Source: Solirubrobacterales bacterium
GTDB taxonomy: Bacteria > Actinomycetota > Thermoleophilia > Solirubrobacterales > Solirubrobacteraceae
Assembly (NCBI GenBank): GCA_947474595.1
Contig: CANJIV010000006.1
Span: 102,756 to 166,755, forward strand
Length of the DNA: 64,000 nt
Reading direction: 5' to 3'
The notes below the pieces were generated by a model. It saw nothing but the letters and a program-made list of their open reading frames with translations. It was not told where the DNA came from and did no database searches. A program made the position numbers and the translations under genes. Numbering within the stretch: the first letter of the stretch is position 1; every line of letters begins with the position of its first letter. This document shows positions 7,889-17,377 of the stretch, in pieces.

Positions 7889-9361
7889 ATGCAAGTGCGG
7901 CGATTTGGAGTCGTTTCGGCAGCCGAGATTCCGGATTCGGCGGTTGCGGTATGGATGCCACTGACCGAGCCCGCCACCGGAGACGTTTGGGCGGAGGCCG
8001 CGGAGTGCTCTGCAGACGACATCGATTCAATCGTTGAAGCCGCTACGGTCGCCTTTCGCGAGCAGTGGCGGCCACTTGATGGCACTCAGCGGGGCCGGCT
8101 AATCCGTCGTTGGGCAGATCTGGTTGAACAACATGGCCCGGAGCTTGCAGAGCTTGACTCGCGGGATACGGGAAATCTGCGCACCGAGGCGCTAGGAGAT
8201 GTGGCCGCAGCTGTCAACTGGTTGGGTTACTACGCGGGGATGGCGGATAAGATCGAAGGCCGCAGTTTGCCTGCCGCGCTAGGACGAGTGGGTTACACGG
8301 TTCGCGAGCCCTTTGGTGTTGTCGCCGGAATCAACTCTTACAACGCGAATGTGACTCAGTGCGCGTGGAAGGGCGCACCCGCTCTGGCCGCTGGCAACTG
8401 TGTGATTCTAAAAGCGCCCGAAGTCGCACCAGCGTCTTCAATTCGGATGGGCGAGCTTGCTCTGGAAGCCGGCATCCCGGCGGGGGTTGTCAACGTGGTC
8501 ACGGGGCGCGGTAGCGTTACGGGCACCGCACTGGCCGAGCACCCCGGTATCGGACGCCTCGTTTTTACTGGGAGCGCCACTACTGCGGAGCGAATCACAA
8601 TGAGTTCGGCCTCCTCGCTTAAGGCATTGGGGTTCGAGCTGGGCGGCAAGAATGCAGTAATCGTTTTGCCTGATGTGGATGCGGATCTATTTGTTCCGTC
8701 GATCCTGCATTCAAACTTCGTTAAGGCAGGCCAGAGCTGCGCCTCGGGGTCGCGTGTTTACGTTCACGCTGATCGCTATGACGAGCTTGCTGATCGGCTG
8801 GCCAAGGCTGCCCAAGCAATCAAGGTCGGACTGCCGTCTGATCCAAGCTCGCAGATGGGCAGCCTCGTAACGCAGGCCCACCGCGACCGCGTTGCCGAGA
8901 TGGTTGCTCGGGGCGTCAGCCAAGGCGCACAGATAATCGCTGGCGGAGAACGTGCTGGTGGCCCTCTGGAGGCAGGAGCCTTTTATCAGCCTACGGTCGC
9001 GGTCGATCTCCAGGACGACAACACACTCGTTCAAGACGAGCTCTTTGGTCCTGTGTTGGGGCTGATGCGATATGAAGATCTCGACGAAGCGATTGTGCGA
9101 GCAAACGCTCTGGACGTCGGCTTGACGGCGCAGATTTGGGGCGATAGTGCGTCGGCTATTCACCACGCTGCTCGTGAGCTAGACGCAGGAACGATCTGGG
9201 TCAACACCTACCGCTCGGTTCACTGGACTGCTCCCTACGGTGGATTTAAGCGCAGTGGATACGGCAGAGAGAACGGCTTTGAGGCACTTGATCTATACAC
9301 ACAGACCAAGACTGTCATGTGGGATCTAACGACCGACAGACAACTCCCCTACCAAGCCTAG
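7889..9361 (+). CDS. NAD(P)-dependent aldehyde dehydrogenase
   Basis: 490 residues, the usual length. Catalytic residues are present: Glu250 in FELGGKNA and Cys284 in GQSCASGSRV, plus the cofactor loop FTGSATTAERI. The family oxidises aldehydes to acids in the cytoplasm; similarity is to the betaine/aromatic aldehyde type, and the substrate is not predictable. The start ATG 7889 has AGGAG 5 nt upstream. It opens operon 1 of the catabolic island, followed by an SDR (9409), the double CoA-transferase (10137) and the acyl-CoA ligase (12631). The 16-bp motif at 7763-7778 lies in its upstream region, linking it to operon 2. Confidence 0.93.
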   Translation: MQVRRFGVVSAAEIPDSAVAVWMPLTEPATGDVWAEAAECSADDIDSIVEAATVAFREQWRPLDGTQRGRLIRRWADLVEQHGPELAELDSRDTGNLRTEALGDVAAAVNWLGYYAGMADKIEGRSLPAALGRVGYTVREPFGVVAGINSYNANVTQCAWKGAPALAAGNCVILKAPEVAPASSIRMGELALEAGIPAGVVNVVTGRGSVTGTALAEHPGIGRLVFTGSATTAERITMSSASSLKALGFELGGKNAVIVLPDVDADLFVPSILHSNFVKAGQSCASGSRVYVHADRYDELADRLAKAAQAIKVGLPSDPSSQMGSLVTQAHRDRVAEMVARGVSQGAQIIAGGERAGGPLEAGAFYQPTVAVDLQDDNTLVQDELFGPVLGLMRYEDLDEAIVRANALDVGLTAQIWGDSASAIHHAARELDAGTIWVNTYRSVHWTAPYGGFKRSGYGRENGFEALDLYTQTKTVMWDLTTDRQLPYQA

Positions 9362-9408
9362 GCAGTCCAAGCGACCAACCGATAACTAACCAAAGGAAGG
9401 GTTCCACT

Positions 9409-10140
9409 ATGGGATCTCAATCGATCTCAATCATCACCGGCGCTGGAAGCGGAATAAACAAAGAAATCGCGCGCCAGCTGGCCGCCGACGGACCCGTCGC
9501 GATCTGCGATCTAAATGCCGAAGCCGCCCAAGCCACGGCACAGCTAATCAAGGATGAGGGTGGTATTGCCGAGGGCTGGGCGATGGACGTTGCAGATCGC
9601 CAACGAGTGCAGACCGTCGTAAGTGAGGTAGCAGATCGTTTTGGTGGAGTCGACGTTCTCATCAACGGTGCTGGCTACGGACAGTTCAAGAGTTTCCTTG
9701 AGCTAGAAGAGGCCGATTGGGATCGGATGTTTGATGTTCATGTCAAGGGCACGTTTAACTGCACCCAAGCCGTCATCCCATTCATGCGCGACAAGGGCTT
9801 TGGCCGCATTGTCTGCTTCTCCTCCGTCGGCGCCTTTAGTGGCTCGCCGTCTCACTCTCACTACGCGGCCGCCAAGGCTGCGGTGATCGGATTTTCCAAG
9901 GCGCTCTGTAAGGAGATCGGCCCTTGGGGAATCACGATCAACTGTGTCGCGCCCGGTGCTATCGAAACGCCGTTCCTTGGAGACATCTCCGCCGAGGCCT
10001 TAGAGCGCTACTCCGACACGCCAGTTGGTCGTATCGGGCAGCCTGCTGATGTTGCTCATACGGTGCGTTTCTTGATCTCTCCAGATGCCGGCTACATCAC
10101 CGGCTGGGTCGTGAGTGTTAACGGCGGCATCTACACTTGA
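9409..10140 (+). CDS. Short-chain dehydrogenase (3-oxoacyl-reductase-like)
   Basis: 243 residues, typical classical SDR. TGAGSGI forms the cofactor loop, with Asp in CDLNAEA after beta-2 suggesting NAD(H). NGAGYG replaces the usual NNAG, Ser is in CFSSVGA, and YAAAK is the YxxxK pair. It ends with the common GYITGWVVSVNGG. AAGGAAGG upstream of ATG 9409 decides the start. It probably interconverts an alcohol and a ketone in the island pathway, which would feed the carboxylase encoded at 19699-24155 (inference). Its stop overlaps the TTG start of the next gene by four bases, so translation is likely coupled. Confidence 0.9.
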   Translation: MGSQSISIITGAGSGINKEIARQLAADGPVAICDLNAEAAQATAQLIKDEGGIAEGWAMDVADRQRVQTVVSEVADRFGGVDVLINGAGYGQFKSFLELEEADWDRMFDVHVKGTFNCTQAVIPFMRDKGFGRIVCFSSVGAFSGSPSHSHYAAAKAAVIGFSKALCKEIGPWGITINCVAPGAIETPFLGDISAEALERYSDTPVGRIGQPADVAHTVRFLISPDAGYITGWVVSVNGGIYT

Positions 10141-12623
10141 GTTTGCGGTTGCCCTCGGTCGAGCCTGACATCTCTGTGCTAGGGCCCGGCCCACTGAGCG
10201 GTGTTCGGGTTCTTGAATTTGGAGAGCATATTTCCGCGCCGTACGCGGCCCGTGTGCTCGCGGAGCTTGGCGCCGATGTGATCAAGATCGAGAATCTCGC
10301 GGGAGACTGCGCACGACGTAACGGGCCGTTCCTCGACGGGCTGCCAGATCCTGAGTCCAGCGGACTTTTCCACGCTCTCAACTTCGAAAAGCGCAGCTTT
10401 ACGTTTGATCCAGGTGACCCACAAAGCGCATTGGCTCTTGAAGCGTTGCTCGCCGAAGCAGAGATCTTCATAACGAACTTGGGGCGCGACCAACGCGAAG
10501 CGATGGGCCTTGATTGGTCGACGATTGGCGCGCGGCATCCGGACCTCGTAGCACTCTCGGTTACGCCCTTCGGAGACAGTGGGCCATATGCGCAGGCACC
10601 CGGCTGCGCGTTGACGGCAGCGGCGCTTGGTGGCGCAACTTGGGCCGTCGGGCTACCAGAGCGTGCGCCGCTGAGCCCTCCCTTCGATGTAGCTGACTAT
10701 CAGGCGGGAATCCACGCCGCCAGCGCTGCGATGGCGGCCTACTACGCGCGAATTAACGGCGCCAAAGGTCAGGTCATCGACATTTCAGCCGCTGATGTAA
10801 TCGCTAGCTACGTTGCTGCTAACTCAAGTTTCTACTCTGCTTTTGGTCACGCTTGGCACCGCTGCGGCCGCAAGGCTTCTGGCTCTGGGGGGACATATCC
10901 GTATGGCATATTTCCCTGCAAAGACGGGGCCGTTGTACTGATCGGGCGCTCCAAGCAAGATTGGGAGAGCTTGCTTGGGGGACTTGGCTCTCCCGGCTGG
11001 GCAAGCGATCCCCGATTCGAGGATCCCCGTGAGATCGCAAGAAGTTTCACCACTGAGGTCGACAGCCTTCTCCAGCCACTGCTGCTAGAACGCACGGTGG
11101 CGGAGCTCGTGGCCCTAGGCGAGGAGGCAAAGGTCGCCATTGCGCCCGTACTGTCGATTGCTGAGGTGCTCGAGCACCCGCAGTTTTTAGAGCGCAACCT
11201 CTTCGCCGGTGACTACCAAGTAGGCGGTCACCAAGTCAGCATGCCGACATCTCCCTTATTCGCATTGCGTGGCAGTGGGCCGCGAGTTCTACGCCAAGCA
11301 TCTGAGCAGGGTGTGCAGATAACCCAGGCCAAATTCGACCAACCAAAGCAAACGCCCCCTGACCCCAGTGCGCGCCCTACCCAAGGCGCCGGCAGAGGCG
11401 CGGGCCCCTTGTCCGGCGTGCGAGTTATCGATCTGAGTTGGGTCTGGTCAGGGCCCTATGCAACAGCAATTTTGGCCGATTTAGGAGCCGAGGTGATCAA
11501 GATCGAACATCGAGACCGTCTCGATAATGCTCGGCTCAGGGGCCGCCCACTCAAGGACGGCAAGCCTGTGCCTGGCCCGGTTGAAGAGATCTCTCCCTAC
11601 TTTCACCAAAATAACCGCAACAAACTCAGCGTCACTTTAAATATTAAAGACCCCGATGGCGCGCGCTTACTTAGGGAGCTTATTGCCGAGAGCGACGTGG
11701 TACTAAATAACTTTACTGCGGGGGTTCTTGAGCGTGTCGGCCTCTCCTACGAGCGCCTCAGCGAAGGCCATCCCGGACTCATCATGCTGTCGATGACAGC
11801 AGCTGGAAGTACTGGCCCGCTACGCGACATACGCGGCTACGCGCCAATAATGAGCGCTCTTTCAGGGATAGAAAGCCTTGTTGGCTACGACGACGAGCGA
11901 GCGATCGGCATGATGACCTTTGCACTTGGCGATCCCAACGCCGGGATTCACGCCGCGGGGGCCATTCTGGGCGCTCTGATTGGGCGCGCACGGACGGGCG
12001 AAGGCCGCGATATCGATCTCTCCCAAACTGAAGCTATGGTCGGCGTGGTGGCCGAGGCCGCGATGTACTTACAGCTGACAGGCGATGATCCAAGCGGACG
12101 GGGCACGGACCATCCTCAGTACTGCCCGCACGGGATATTTCCTTGCTCTGGAGATGATCGCTGGCTCGCTCTTGCCATCGCTGACGACGCAGAGTGGGAG
12201 CGCGTGGCGACGGTTCTCGGCGAACCGGTCGAAGGTGACCCACGGTTCACCCACGAACGCGGCCGGCGGGCTAACCGCGATGCCCTTGATACAGCGATCG
12301 CAGCCAGAACCGCGAGCTTTGACAGAGACGAGCTCGTCGGTCGCCTGCGAGCAGTGAGTGTTGCTACGGCGCCGGTATTAGAGCTAGCCGAGCTCCAAGA
12401 AGATCCTCATCTGCGAGGTAGGGGCGTCTTCGCGGTCGTCGATCACCAGATCACAGGTCCCGGCACACTGGCAACTTTGCCATGGATCATGAGCGCTACC
12501 CCCCCGGCAATCACCCGAAGTGCTCCACTGGTCGGAGAGCACACTCACGAGGTTCTCCAAAAGACCTTAAATCTCACACCCGCAGAGATCGAGCGACTAG
12601 AGGCGAGCGGGGCGATTAGGTGA
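10137..12623 (+). CDS. Tandem-domain class III CoA-transferase (CaiB/BaiF family)
   Basis: 828 residues made of two complete CaiB/BaiF units: roughly 15-395 and 422-828, joined by a Pro/Gly-rich linker. Each starts with the same GPLSGVRV signature. Each also has the catalytic-region Asp, in VADYQAGIHAA and in GDPNAGIHAAG, so both halves could be active. Family III enzymes move CoA between carboxylic acids through an aspartyl-CoA intermediate. In single-domain members two chains interlock, so the fusion may make an internal heterodimer. The start is TTG 10137, overlapping the SDR stop. An acyl-CoA ligase follows directly. Role inferred: activation of the acid made by the island. Confidence 0.9.
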   Translation: MSLRLPSVEPDISVLGPGPLSGVRVLEFGEHISAPYAARVLAELGADVIKIENLAGDCARRNGPFLDGLPDPESSGLFHALNFEKRSFTFDPGDPQSALALEALLAEAEIFITNLGRDQREAMGLDWSTIGARHPDLVALSVTPFGDSGPYAQAPGCALTAAALGGATWAVGLPERAPLSPPFDVADYQAGIHAASAAMAAYYARINGAKGQVIDISAADVIASYVAANSSFYSAFGHAWHRCGRKASGSGGTYPYGIFPCKDGAVVLIGRSKQDWESLLGGLGSPGWASDPRFEDPREIARSFTTEVDSLLQPLLLERTVAELVALGEEAKVAIAPVLSIAEVLEHPQFLERNLFAGDYQVGGHQVSMPTSPLFALRGSGPRVLRQASEQGVQITQAKFDQPKQTPPDPSARPTQGAGRGAGPLSGVRVIDLSWVWSGPYATAILADLGAEVIKIEHRDRLDNARLRGRPLKDGKPVPGPVEEISPYFHQNNRNKLSVTLNIKDPDGARLLRELIAESDVVLNNFTAGVLERVGLSYERLSEGHPGLIMLSMTAAGSTGPLRDIRGYAPIMSALSGIESLVGYDDERAIGMMTFALGDPNAGIHAAGAILGALIGRARTGEGRDIDLSQTEAMVGVVAEAAMYLQLTGDDPSGRGTDHPQYCPHGIFPCSGDDRWLALAIADDAEWERVATVLGEPVEGDPRFTHERGRRANRDALDTAIAARTASFDRDELVGRLRAVSVATAPVLELAELQEDPHLRGRGVFAVVDHQITGPGTLATLPWIMSATPPAITRSAPLVGEHTHEVLQKTLNLTPAEIERLEASGAIR

Positions 12624-12630
12624 GCTTGCA

Positions 12631-14157
12631 GTGAATATTGGCTCGCTCCTAACGCAATCGGCGCAGACGTACGGCTCGTTGCCGGCGATTCGCTATGACG
12701 AAGAGCGGTTGAGTTATAAAGAACTCAACGACGCGGCCGCTCGCTTCGGATCGGGGCTGCTGGCAGGCGGACTCTCTGGTGGCGATCGTGTGGCGCTTTT
12801 TATGGGCAATAGCCACTATGCCGTGATCGCACTTTTCGGCTGTCTTAAGGCCGGGCTAGTCGTCGTACCGATCAACGCAAAGCTAGCTGGCAACGAGCTC
12901 GCCTACATCATCGAAAATGCCGAAGCCGCGGCGCTGGTTTTTAGCCAGGAGAAGTCCGATGAAGTCGGGCAAGCGTTGCGAGAGGCATCGAGTTGTTGGG
13001 CTATTCGCGTCGGCGACGGGGAGATAGGGACCTCTTTTGAGGAGGTCACCGAAGCCGGCATGCCCGGAGCGGAGGATGCTCAAGCCAAGCCCGATCAACT
13101 CGCTTGGCTCTTTTACACCTCAGGGACAACCGGAAGGCCCAAAGGCGCTCAGCTATCGCATCGCAACCTCCTAATCATGACTATTGGAGCAATTGCAGAG
13201 ATGTGTGACTTTCGCTGCGACGACATCGTCTTACATGCCGCCCCGCTTTCACACGGGAGCGGCCTTTATCTCTTTGCCGCTGTGGCATCTGGTTCCCAGC
13301 AGTTGATTTACCACCGTCATAGCTTTGATCCTGACGACGTTCTCGCTCTGATCGCGCGGGAGCGCGTTACGGTCATAGCCTTCCTCGCTCCAACGATGAT
13401 TTCGATGCTCCTAAGCGGCGAGCCTTCAGACACAACTTCTCTGCGCCGGGTGGTCTACGGCGGCGGTCCAATTAACCTTGAGTTGTCGCGCAACATGCTC
13501 GCTAGGTTCGGTCCAATTTTCGTTCAGCTCTATGGGATGGGCGAGGCTCCGATGACTATCAGTCGGCTAGCAGCCGAAGACCATAATCCCGCCGACAGCG
13601 CCGCACTTGCGTCGGCTGGCACCCCCCGTCTTGGCGTAGAGGTGCGGATTATTGGTGGGGATGGCCAGGTCGCAGGTGTCGGCGAGGAAGGCGAGATCTG
13701 CGTACGCGGTGACGTAGTGATGAGCGGCTATTGGCGCGATCCCGAGGCAACCGCCAAAGCGCTTGCCGATGGCTGGCTACACACCGGCGACATCGGCCAA
13801 ATCGACAGCACTGGCCGACTCTCGCTGCTTGATCGCCGCAGCGACCTGATCATCACAGGAGGAACAAATGTCTATCCGCGTGAGGTCGAAGAGACTCTAC
13901 TGAGCCATCCAGCTGTCGCCGAGGTAGTCGTATTTGGTCTTCCCGATCCGGTTTGGGGCCAGAGCGTTGCTGCTGCCGTCGTTACCGTGCCCGACGCTGT
14001 CGTCGAAGCCGAGGAGCTGATTACTTTCTGCCGCGAGCGCGCGGCTTCGTTTAAGAAGCCAAAGCGGATCTATTTCGTGGACGAGATCCCAAAGAATGCC
14101 TACGGCAAGGTTTTGCGGCGCGAGGTTCGAGATAGTGCGGTTAAAGACCAAGCGTGA
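12631..14157 (+). CDS. AMP-forming acyl-CoA synthetase / CoA ligase
   Basis: 508 residues. The ATP-binding P-loop FYTSGTTGRPKG, the adenylate motif YGMGEAP, the hinge LHTGDIGQID...LLDRRSDLIITGG and the C-terminal catalytic Lys segment PKNAYGKVLRREV are all present. It ligates a carboxylic acid to CoA through an acyl-AMP. Length and motifs fit medium/long-chain or aromatic-acid ligases; the acid is unknown. GTG 12631 lies 7 nt after the CoA-transferase stop. It is the last gene of operon 1 and converges with the flavin-reductase fusion at 14199. Confidence 0.92.
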   Translation: MNIGSLLTQSAQTYGSLPAIRYDEERLSYKELNDAAARFGSGLLAGGLSGGDRVALFMGNSHYAVIALFGCLKAGLVVVPINAKLAGNELAYIIENAEAAALVFSQEKSDEVGQALREASSCWAIRVGDGEIGTSFEEVTEAGMPGAEDAQAKPDQLAWLFYTSGTTGRPKGAQLSHRNLLIMTIGAIAEMCDFRCDDIVLHAAPLSHGSGLYLFAAVASGSQQLIYHRHSFDPDDVLALIARERVTVIAFLAPTMISMLLSGEPSDTTSLRRVVYGGGPINLELSRNMLARFGPIFVQLYGMGEAPMTISRLAAEDHNPADSAALASAGTPRLGVEVRIIGGDGQVAGVGEEGEICVRGDVVMSGYWRDPEATAKALADGWLHTGDIGQIDSTGRLSLLDRRSDLIITGGTNVYPREVEETLLSHPAVAEVVVFGLPDPVWGQSVAAAVVTVPDAVVEAEELITFCRERAASFKKPKRIYFVDEIPKNAYGKVLRREVRDSAVKDQA

Positions 14158-14198
14158 GGCTTGAGATCGCGCAGGGACCGAGGGCCGCGACCGCTGGT

Positions 14199-15410
14199 CT
14201 AAATCGTCCCGCCGCGGCGGGAGATGTACTGCTCAAAAGTGTTGAGGGCAACGGTGTTATGGGCGTCAAGGGCCATCAGCGCTCGCTCTAAGCTGTCGGC
14301 CTCATAGGCATCGACGAGCGCGCGGTGTTGTACGTAGGCCAAGGGCGCGTGGCTACTTGGCGAGTTGGCGTCCCCAGCATCAACATCGTCGGTTGCCGTT
14401 GAGGGCCAAGCTTGGATGCTGGCCATCATCGCTGGCAGGTTGACCTGGCGGTAGGCCTCCGTAGCAGGCGAGCTTTGACAGAGATTTATGTGGTACTCGT
14501 GGAAGGCGGTGTTTGCCTTGCGCCAATTGTTCATCGCGATAGGCCCGCCGTCTGGAAGGGTCGATTGGGTCAATTCACAGAGCCTTCCGAGTTCCTCGAG
14601 CTGCTCGCCTGACAACTTGCCTACAGTCGAAACAACGACTCCAGCCTCGATAATGAAGCGAGCTTGTACCGCTGATTTAACCTGCTCCCAGTCAAGTGGC
14701 GAAACGACGAAAGCACCCTGCTGGTCTCGATAGACCAGTCCTTCGCTGCATAGTTTGTCTAACGCGTGGTAGGCAGATCCCCGCGGGATGCTCATCTGCT
14801 GAGCGAGGTCGACCACGCCGAGGGGCGCACGAATCACAATGTCCCGGCTTAAGATACGCGCGCGCAGCTCGCGGTAGGCGCTGGTCTCATAGTCGAGCTC
14901 GAGGCGCCCGAACTGTCCTCGATAGTAGGCCAGAGGCGTGCCGGCTCGGGCTGAACCATGCTCGACTTCGGCAAGGAATACAAGGTGTGTCTCTCCGGCG
15001 ATCTGTTCGATAACTTCGCACTCCAAGGTGGCTAGAGCATCCGTAAGTAGCGGCACACCGTCGGGGCCGTCGTAAACGGCAACGCCTTGAAAACGGTCGT
15101 CGGAAGCATCTGGAGAGAGCGCGAAATGGGCCGCAATATCAGCTTGGTCGTCACCAAGAATCGCTACTGCCATTCGCCCACAGGCCGCGATCGCTTGGCC
15201 GGTCTCAGACGACAGGTCCATGCAGATCAAGATCATCGGTGGATCGAGCGACAGTGACGCAACCGCGTTTACTGTGGTTGCGTATGGACGCTGCCCATCG
15301 TGTGAAGTGACGATCGTCACTCCACTGGCGAAATGTCCGATCACGTCGCGAAACTCAGCCGGGGTGAGGCGGCGAGGCGGCGGGCTAGTGGCTTGTTTGG
15401 ATGGTGTCAT
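14199..15410 (-). CDS. Flavin reductase fused to a GntR-like winged helix and FCD domain
   Basis: 403 residues with three parts. Residues 14-172 are a flavin-reductase (FMN-binding split-barrel) domain, with ASGVTIVTS and CMDLSSETGQAI. Residues 176-238 look like a GntR winged helix (QQMSIPRGSAYHALDKLCSEGLVYR). Residues 239-400 are helical and FCD-like, with FHEYHINLCQSS. Stand-alone flavin reductases supply reduced FMN to two-component monooxygenases such as the luciferase-like enzyme at 17480; FCD domains bind small acids or metals to control DNA binding. The fusion suggests either a reductase that regulates its own pathway or a flavin/redox-responsive regulator. It is divergent from the histidine kinase and sits between the two catabolic operons. 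Confidence 0.85.
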   Translation of the reverse strand: MTPSKQATSPPPRRLTPAEFRDVIGHFASGVTIVTSHDGQRPYATTVNAVASLSLDPPMILICMDLSSETGQAIAACGRMAVAILGDDQADIAAHFALSPDASDDRFQGVAVYDGPDGVPLLTDALATLECEVIEQIAGETHLVFLAEVEHGSARAGTPLAYYRGQFGRLELDYETSAYRELRARILSRDIVIRAPLGVVDLAQQMSIPRGSAYHALDKLCSEGLVYRDQQGAFVVSPLDWEQVKSAVQARFIIEAGVVVSTVGKLSGEQLEELGRLCELTQSTLPDGGPIAMNNWRKANTAFHEYHINLCQSSPATEAYRQVNLPAMMASIQAWPSTATDDVDAGDANSPSSHAPLAYVQHRALVDAYEADSLERALMALDAHNTVALNTFEQYISRRGGTI

Positions 15411-15639
15411 TGTTTGTTGGAGCAGCGGTAGCCTAGTGAAGGTCGTTAACCTCTACAAGACGTCGGCTGCGGTCAACGACCGTTGGCTGATCGTAGTTTG
15501 CTTTGCAATTGCGACGCTCCCGCGCAGCGACTGTCGCGTCTAGATCAGTGGGGCGCAAGACCCCGCACTTGGGGGTCGGTCGAATCGGATACGGGCCAAG
15601 AGGTTTGGCTATAGAGCTAGCGTATAAGGGGCATAGCGG
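15411..15639. promoter_or_regulatory. Divergent control region
   Basis: This 229-nt region lies between the reductase-regulator fusion (minus) and the histidine kinase (plus). It contains the inverted pair GGTCGTT (15439-15445)/AACGACC (15474-15480), a plausible regulator site. A GGGG...CCCC hairpin lies near 15558-15575. A TATAAG box ends about 11 nt before the kinase start. The CAGATGAGGGGTGTTG motif is absent here. Confidence 0.4.
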
Positions 15640-16743
15640 GTGGCGCACCAGAGCGGGCAGGCCGAACATGTCGTGACGTTGGAGGTCATCACCGATCTCT
15701 TGCTCAGCGTCGAGGGAAATGAGCCACCTGAAAGCTTCTATAACCGCCTCTGCGAAGCGGTTTGTCGCGTGACGGCAATGACCCGGGCGACAATTTTCGA
15801 TTACGACCGGGCACTCCAGCGAGCGACAATGACCGGCTCGTTTGGGCTCGGTGGCGATGGGTTTCAAGGTTCTATTCAGATCGAGTCATCGCCGATGATT
15901 TTGACGGCCCTACAGCGTGATCGTGTTGTGACGATTGGCGCCGCAGATGGCGACAGCCTTCCTCGCGAGCTTTTCGATGCCCTGGGCTCTGTCGCGCCGG
16001 TATGTACACCAATGATCGCTGGCGACAGGTGGGTTGGGTTAATTTTGACCAGTGGCCCGGCGGAGTTTGGGCAATTGCGCGATAGCGAACGCTCGCTCTT
16101 GTGGACGCTTGGCAAGACGGTTGCCTTGGCGGCAGTAGCTCGTCAGGCAACCACGCAAGGAGAGCGCGCGCGGCAACTTGAGGAGCGTATTTCTTGGGCG
16201 CGGACCATTCATGACAGCGCGATCCAACGAGTCTTCGGCGTCTATCTGGCACTAAGCGGCGATCGCCTTGAAACGGCGGTTCAGGAGCGGTGTGCCGATG
16301 AACTAGAGGGCGCCCTCAACGAGCTAAGATCGTCCATCGAGCGACCGTTAGTAGCGACCACAGAGATCGAGGCTACGTCCGTAGCGCAGGAGATCGCGCG
16401 AATCGCAGCCTTACATCCAGGCCTAGATGTAAAGGTCGAGGTCGGAGATCCGGCTTCTGTGCCAAGGCACCTAGAGATGCTCTCTCAGGCGGTCTTTGTA
16501 GAGGCGGTCCGAAACGCACTAGGCCACGCTAAGCCGAGAGAGCTATCCGTCCGGTTTGATCTCACACCAGAGGTCTTCACGATGGAAATCATCAACGACG
16601 GCGTTACCGGCCACAGCCATGGAACTGGCCTCGGCCTGCGCCTGATCGCATTAGAAGCACTGGGATTGAGCGCCACGGTTGAAGGCGAGCAGCTCAACGG
16701 TGGCCGCTGGAGGACACGCTTGGTGGCGCCCAATGAACGGTGA
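15640..16743 (+). CDS. GAF-domain sensor histidine kinase (NarL-partner type)
   Basis: 367 residues, no membrane segment, so a cytoplasmic sensor. Residues about 10-165 form a GAF-like domain. His191 in ARTIHDSAIQRVF is the HisKA_3-type phosphoacceptor. The ATPase has an N-box (VEAVRNALGHAKP) and a G-box (HGTGLGLRLI), followed by the usual GGRWRTRL end. The GAF part probably binds a small ligand. GTG 15640 is the start. It overlaps the next response-regulator gene by 11 nt, so they form a cognate pair. Their position between the two catabolic operons makes them candidate regulators of the island. Confidence 0.88.
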   Translation: MAHQSGQAEHVVTLEVITDLLLSVEGNEPPESFYNRLCEAVCRVTAMTRATIFDYDRALQRATMTGSFGLGGDGFQGSIQIESSPMILTALQRDRVVTIGAADGDSLPRELFDALGSVAPVCTPMIAGDRWVGLILTSGPAEFGQLRDSERSLLWTLGKTVALAAVARQATTQGERARQLEERISWARTIHDSAIQRVFGVYLALSGDRLETAVQERCADELEGALNELRSSIERPLVATTEIEATSVAQEIARIAALHPGLDVKVEVGDPASVPRHLEMLSQAVFVEAVRNALGHAKPRELSVRFDLTPEVFTMEIINDGVTGHSHGTGLGLRLIALEALGLSATVEGEQLNGGRWRTRLVAPNER

Positions 16744-17347
16744 AGCAAGGCGCGACGGTCTACGCATACTGATCGTCGATGACCACGAGGTCGTGCATTT
16801 CGGCTTCCGACTTATGCTGGACAGGCAGATGAATGTAGAGCGTTGTCTCGCGGCCAAATCTGAGGCTGAGGCGATCGCAATGTGCACCCGCTATGAGCCT
16901 CACGTCGCCCTCGTGGACCTTTTTGTTGGCGAGGAGTTCGGACCCGAAATCGCGAAGTCTCTGGGTAGCTTGTCCCCGGCTCCACGCATTCTTTTGATCT
17001 CGGGGGCGGGAAGTGTTTCGCGCAGTGCCGCAGGAGCCGCTGGCGCACTTGGGTTCGTCGGTAAGAATCGATCGGCTAGTGATATCGCCCTAGCCATTGA
17101 GACCGTACATCAAGGTAAAGAGTTTTTTGACATCCAAGAAACAGCACCGACGACGCTTCTGTCTGAACGCGAGCGTGAGATCCTTGCCTTGATCGCAACG
17201 GGCGCAACAAATAAAGAGATCGGTGATCGCTTGCATCTCTCCAGATATACCGTCCAGGATTACGCACGGGCAGTCTTCCGCAAACTCGATGTTCCTAACC
17301 GCACGGCCGCGGTTCAACGGGCACAGCGTCTGGGCTTGCTCGACTGA
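16733..17347 (+). CDS. NarL/FixJ-type response regulator
   Basis: 204 residues. The receiver domain has the acidic pair in VDDHE, phosphoacceptor Asp62 (VALVDLF) and the conserved Lys in FVGKNRS. The C-terminal LuxR-type HTH runs from LSEREREILALIATGATNKEIG to AVQRAQRLGLL. ATG 16733 is inside the kinase 3' end, and the overlap implies translational coupling. Its DNA target is likely palindromic, as for this family; the perfect palindrome at 17378-17393, only 30 nt downstream and also related to 7763-7778, is a natural candidate (inference). Confidence 0.92.
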   Translation: MNGEARRDGLRILIVDDHEVVHFGFRLMLDRQMNVERCLAAKSEAEAIAMCTRYEPHVALVDLFVGEEFGPEIAKSLGSLSPAPRILLISGAGSVSRSAAGAAGALGFVGKNRSASDIALAIETVHQGKEFFDIQETAPTTLLSEREREILALIATGATNKEIGDRLHLSRYTVQDYARAVFRKLDVPNRTAAVQRAQRLGLLD

Positions 17348-17377
17348 GTGCGTGGGGCCTCTCGTCTTCCCCTAGCT

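Noticed and set aside
15558..15575. GGGG-CGCAAGA-CCCC as a third operator copy
   Set aside because: It lacks the TCA/TGA core of the shared motif and looks like a simple hairpin.
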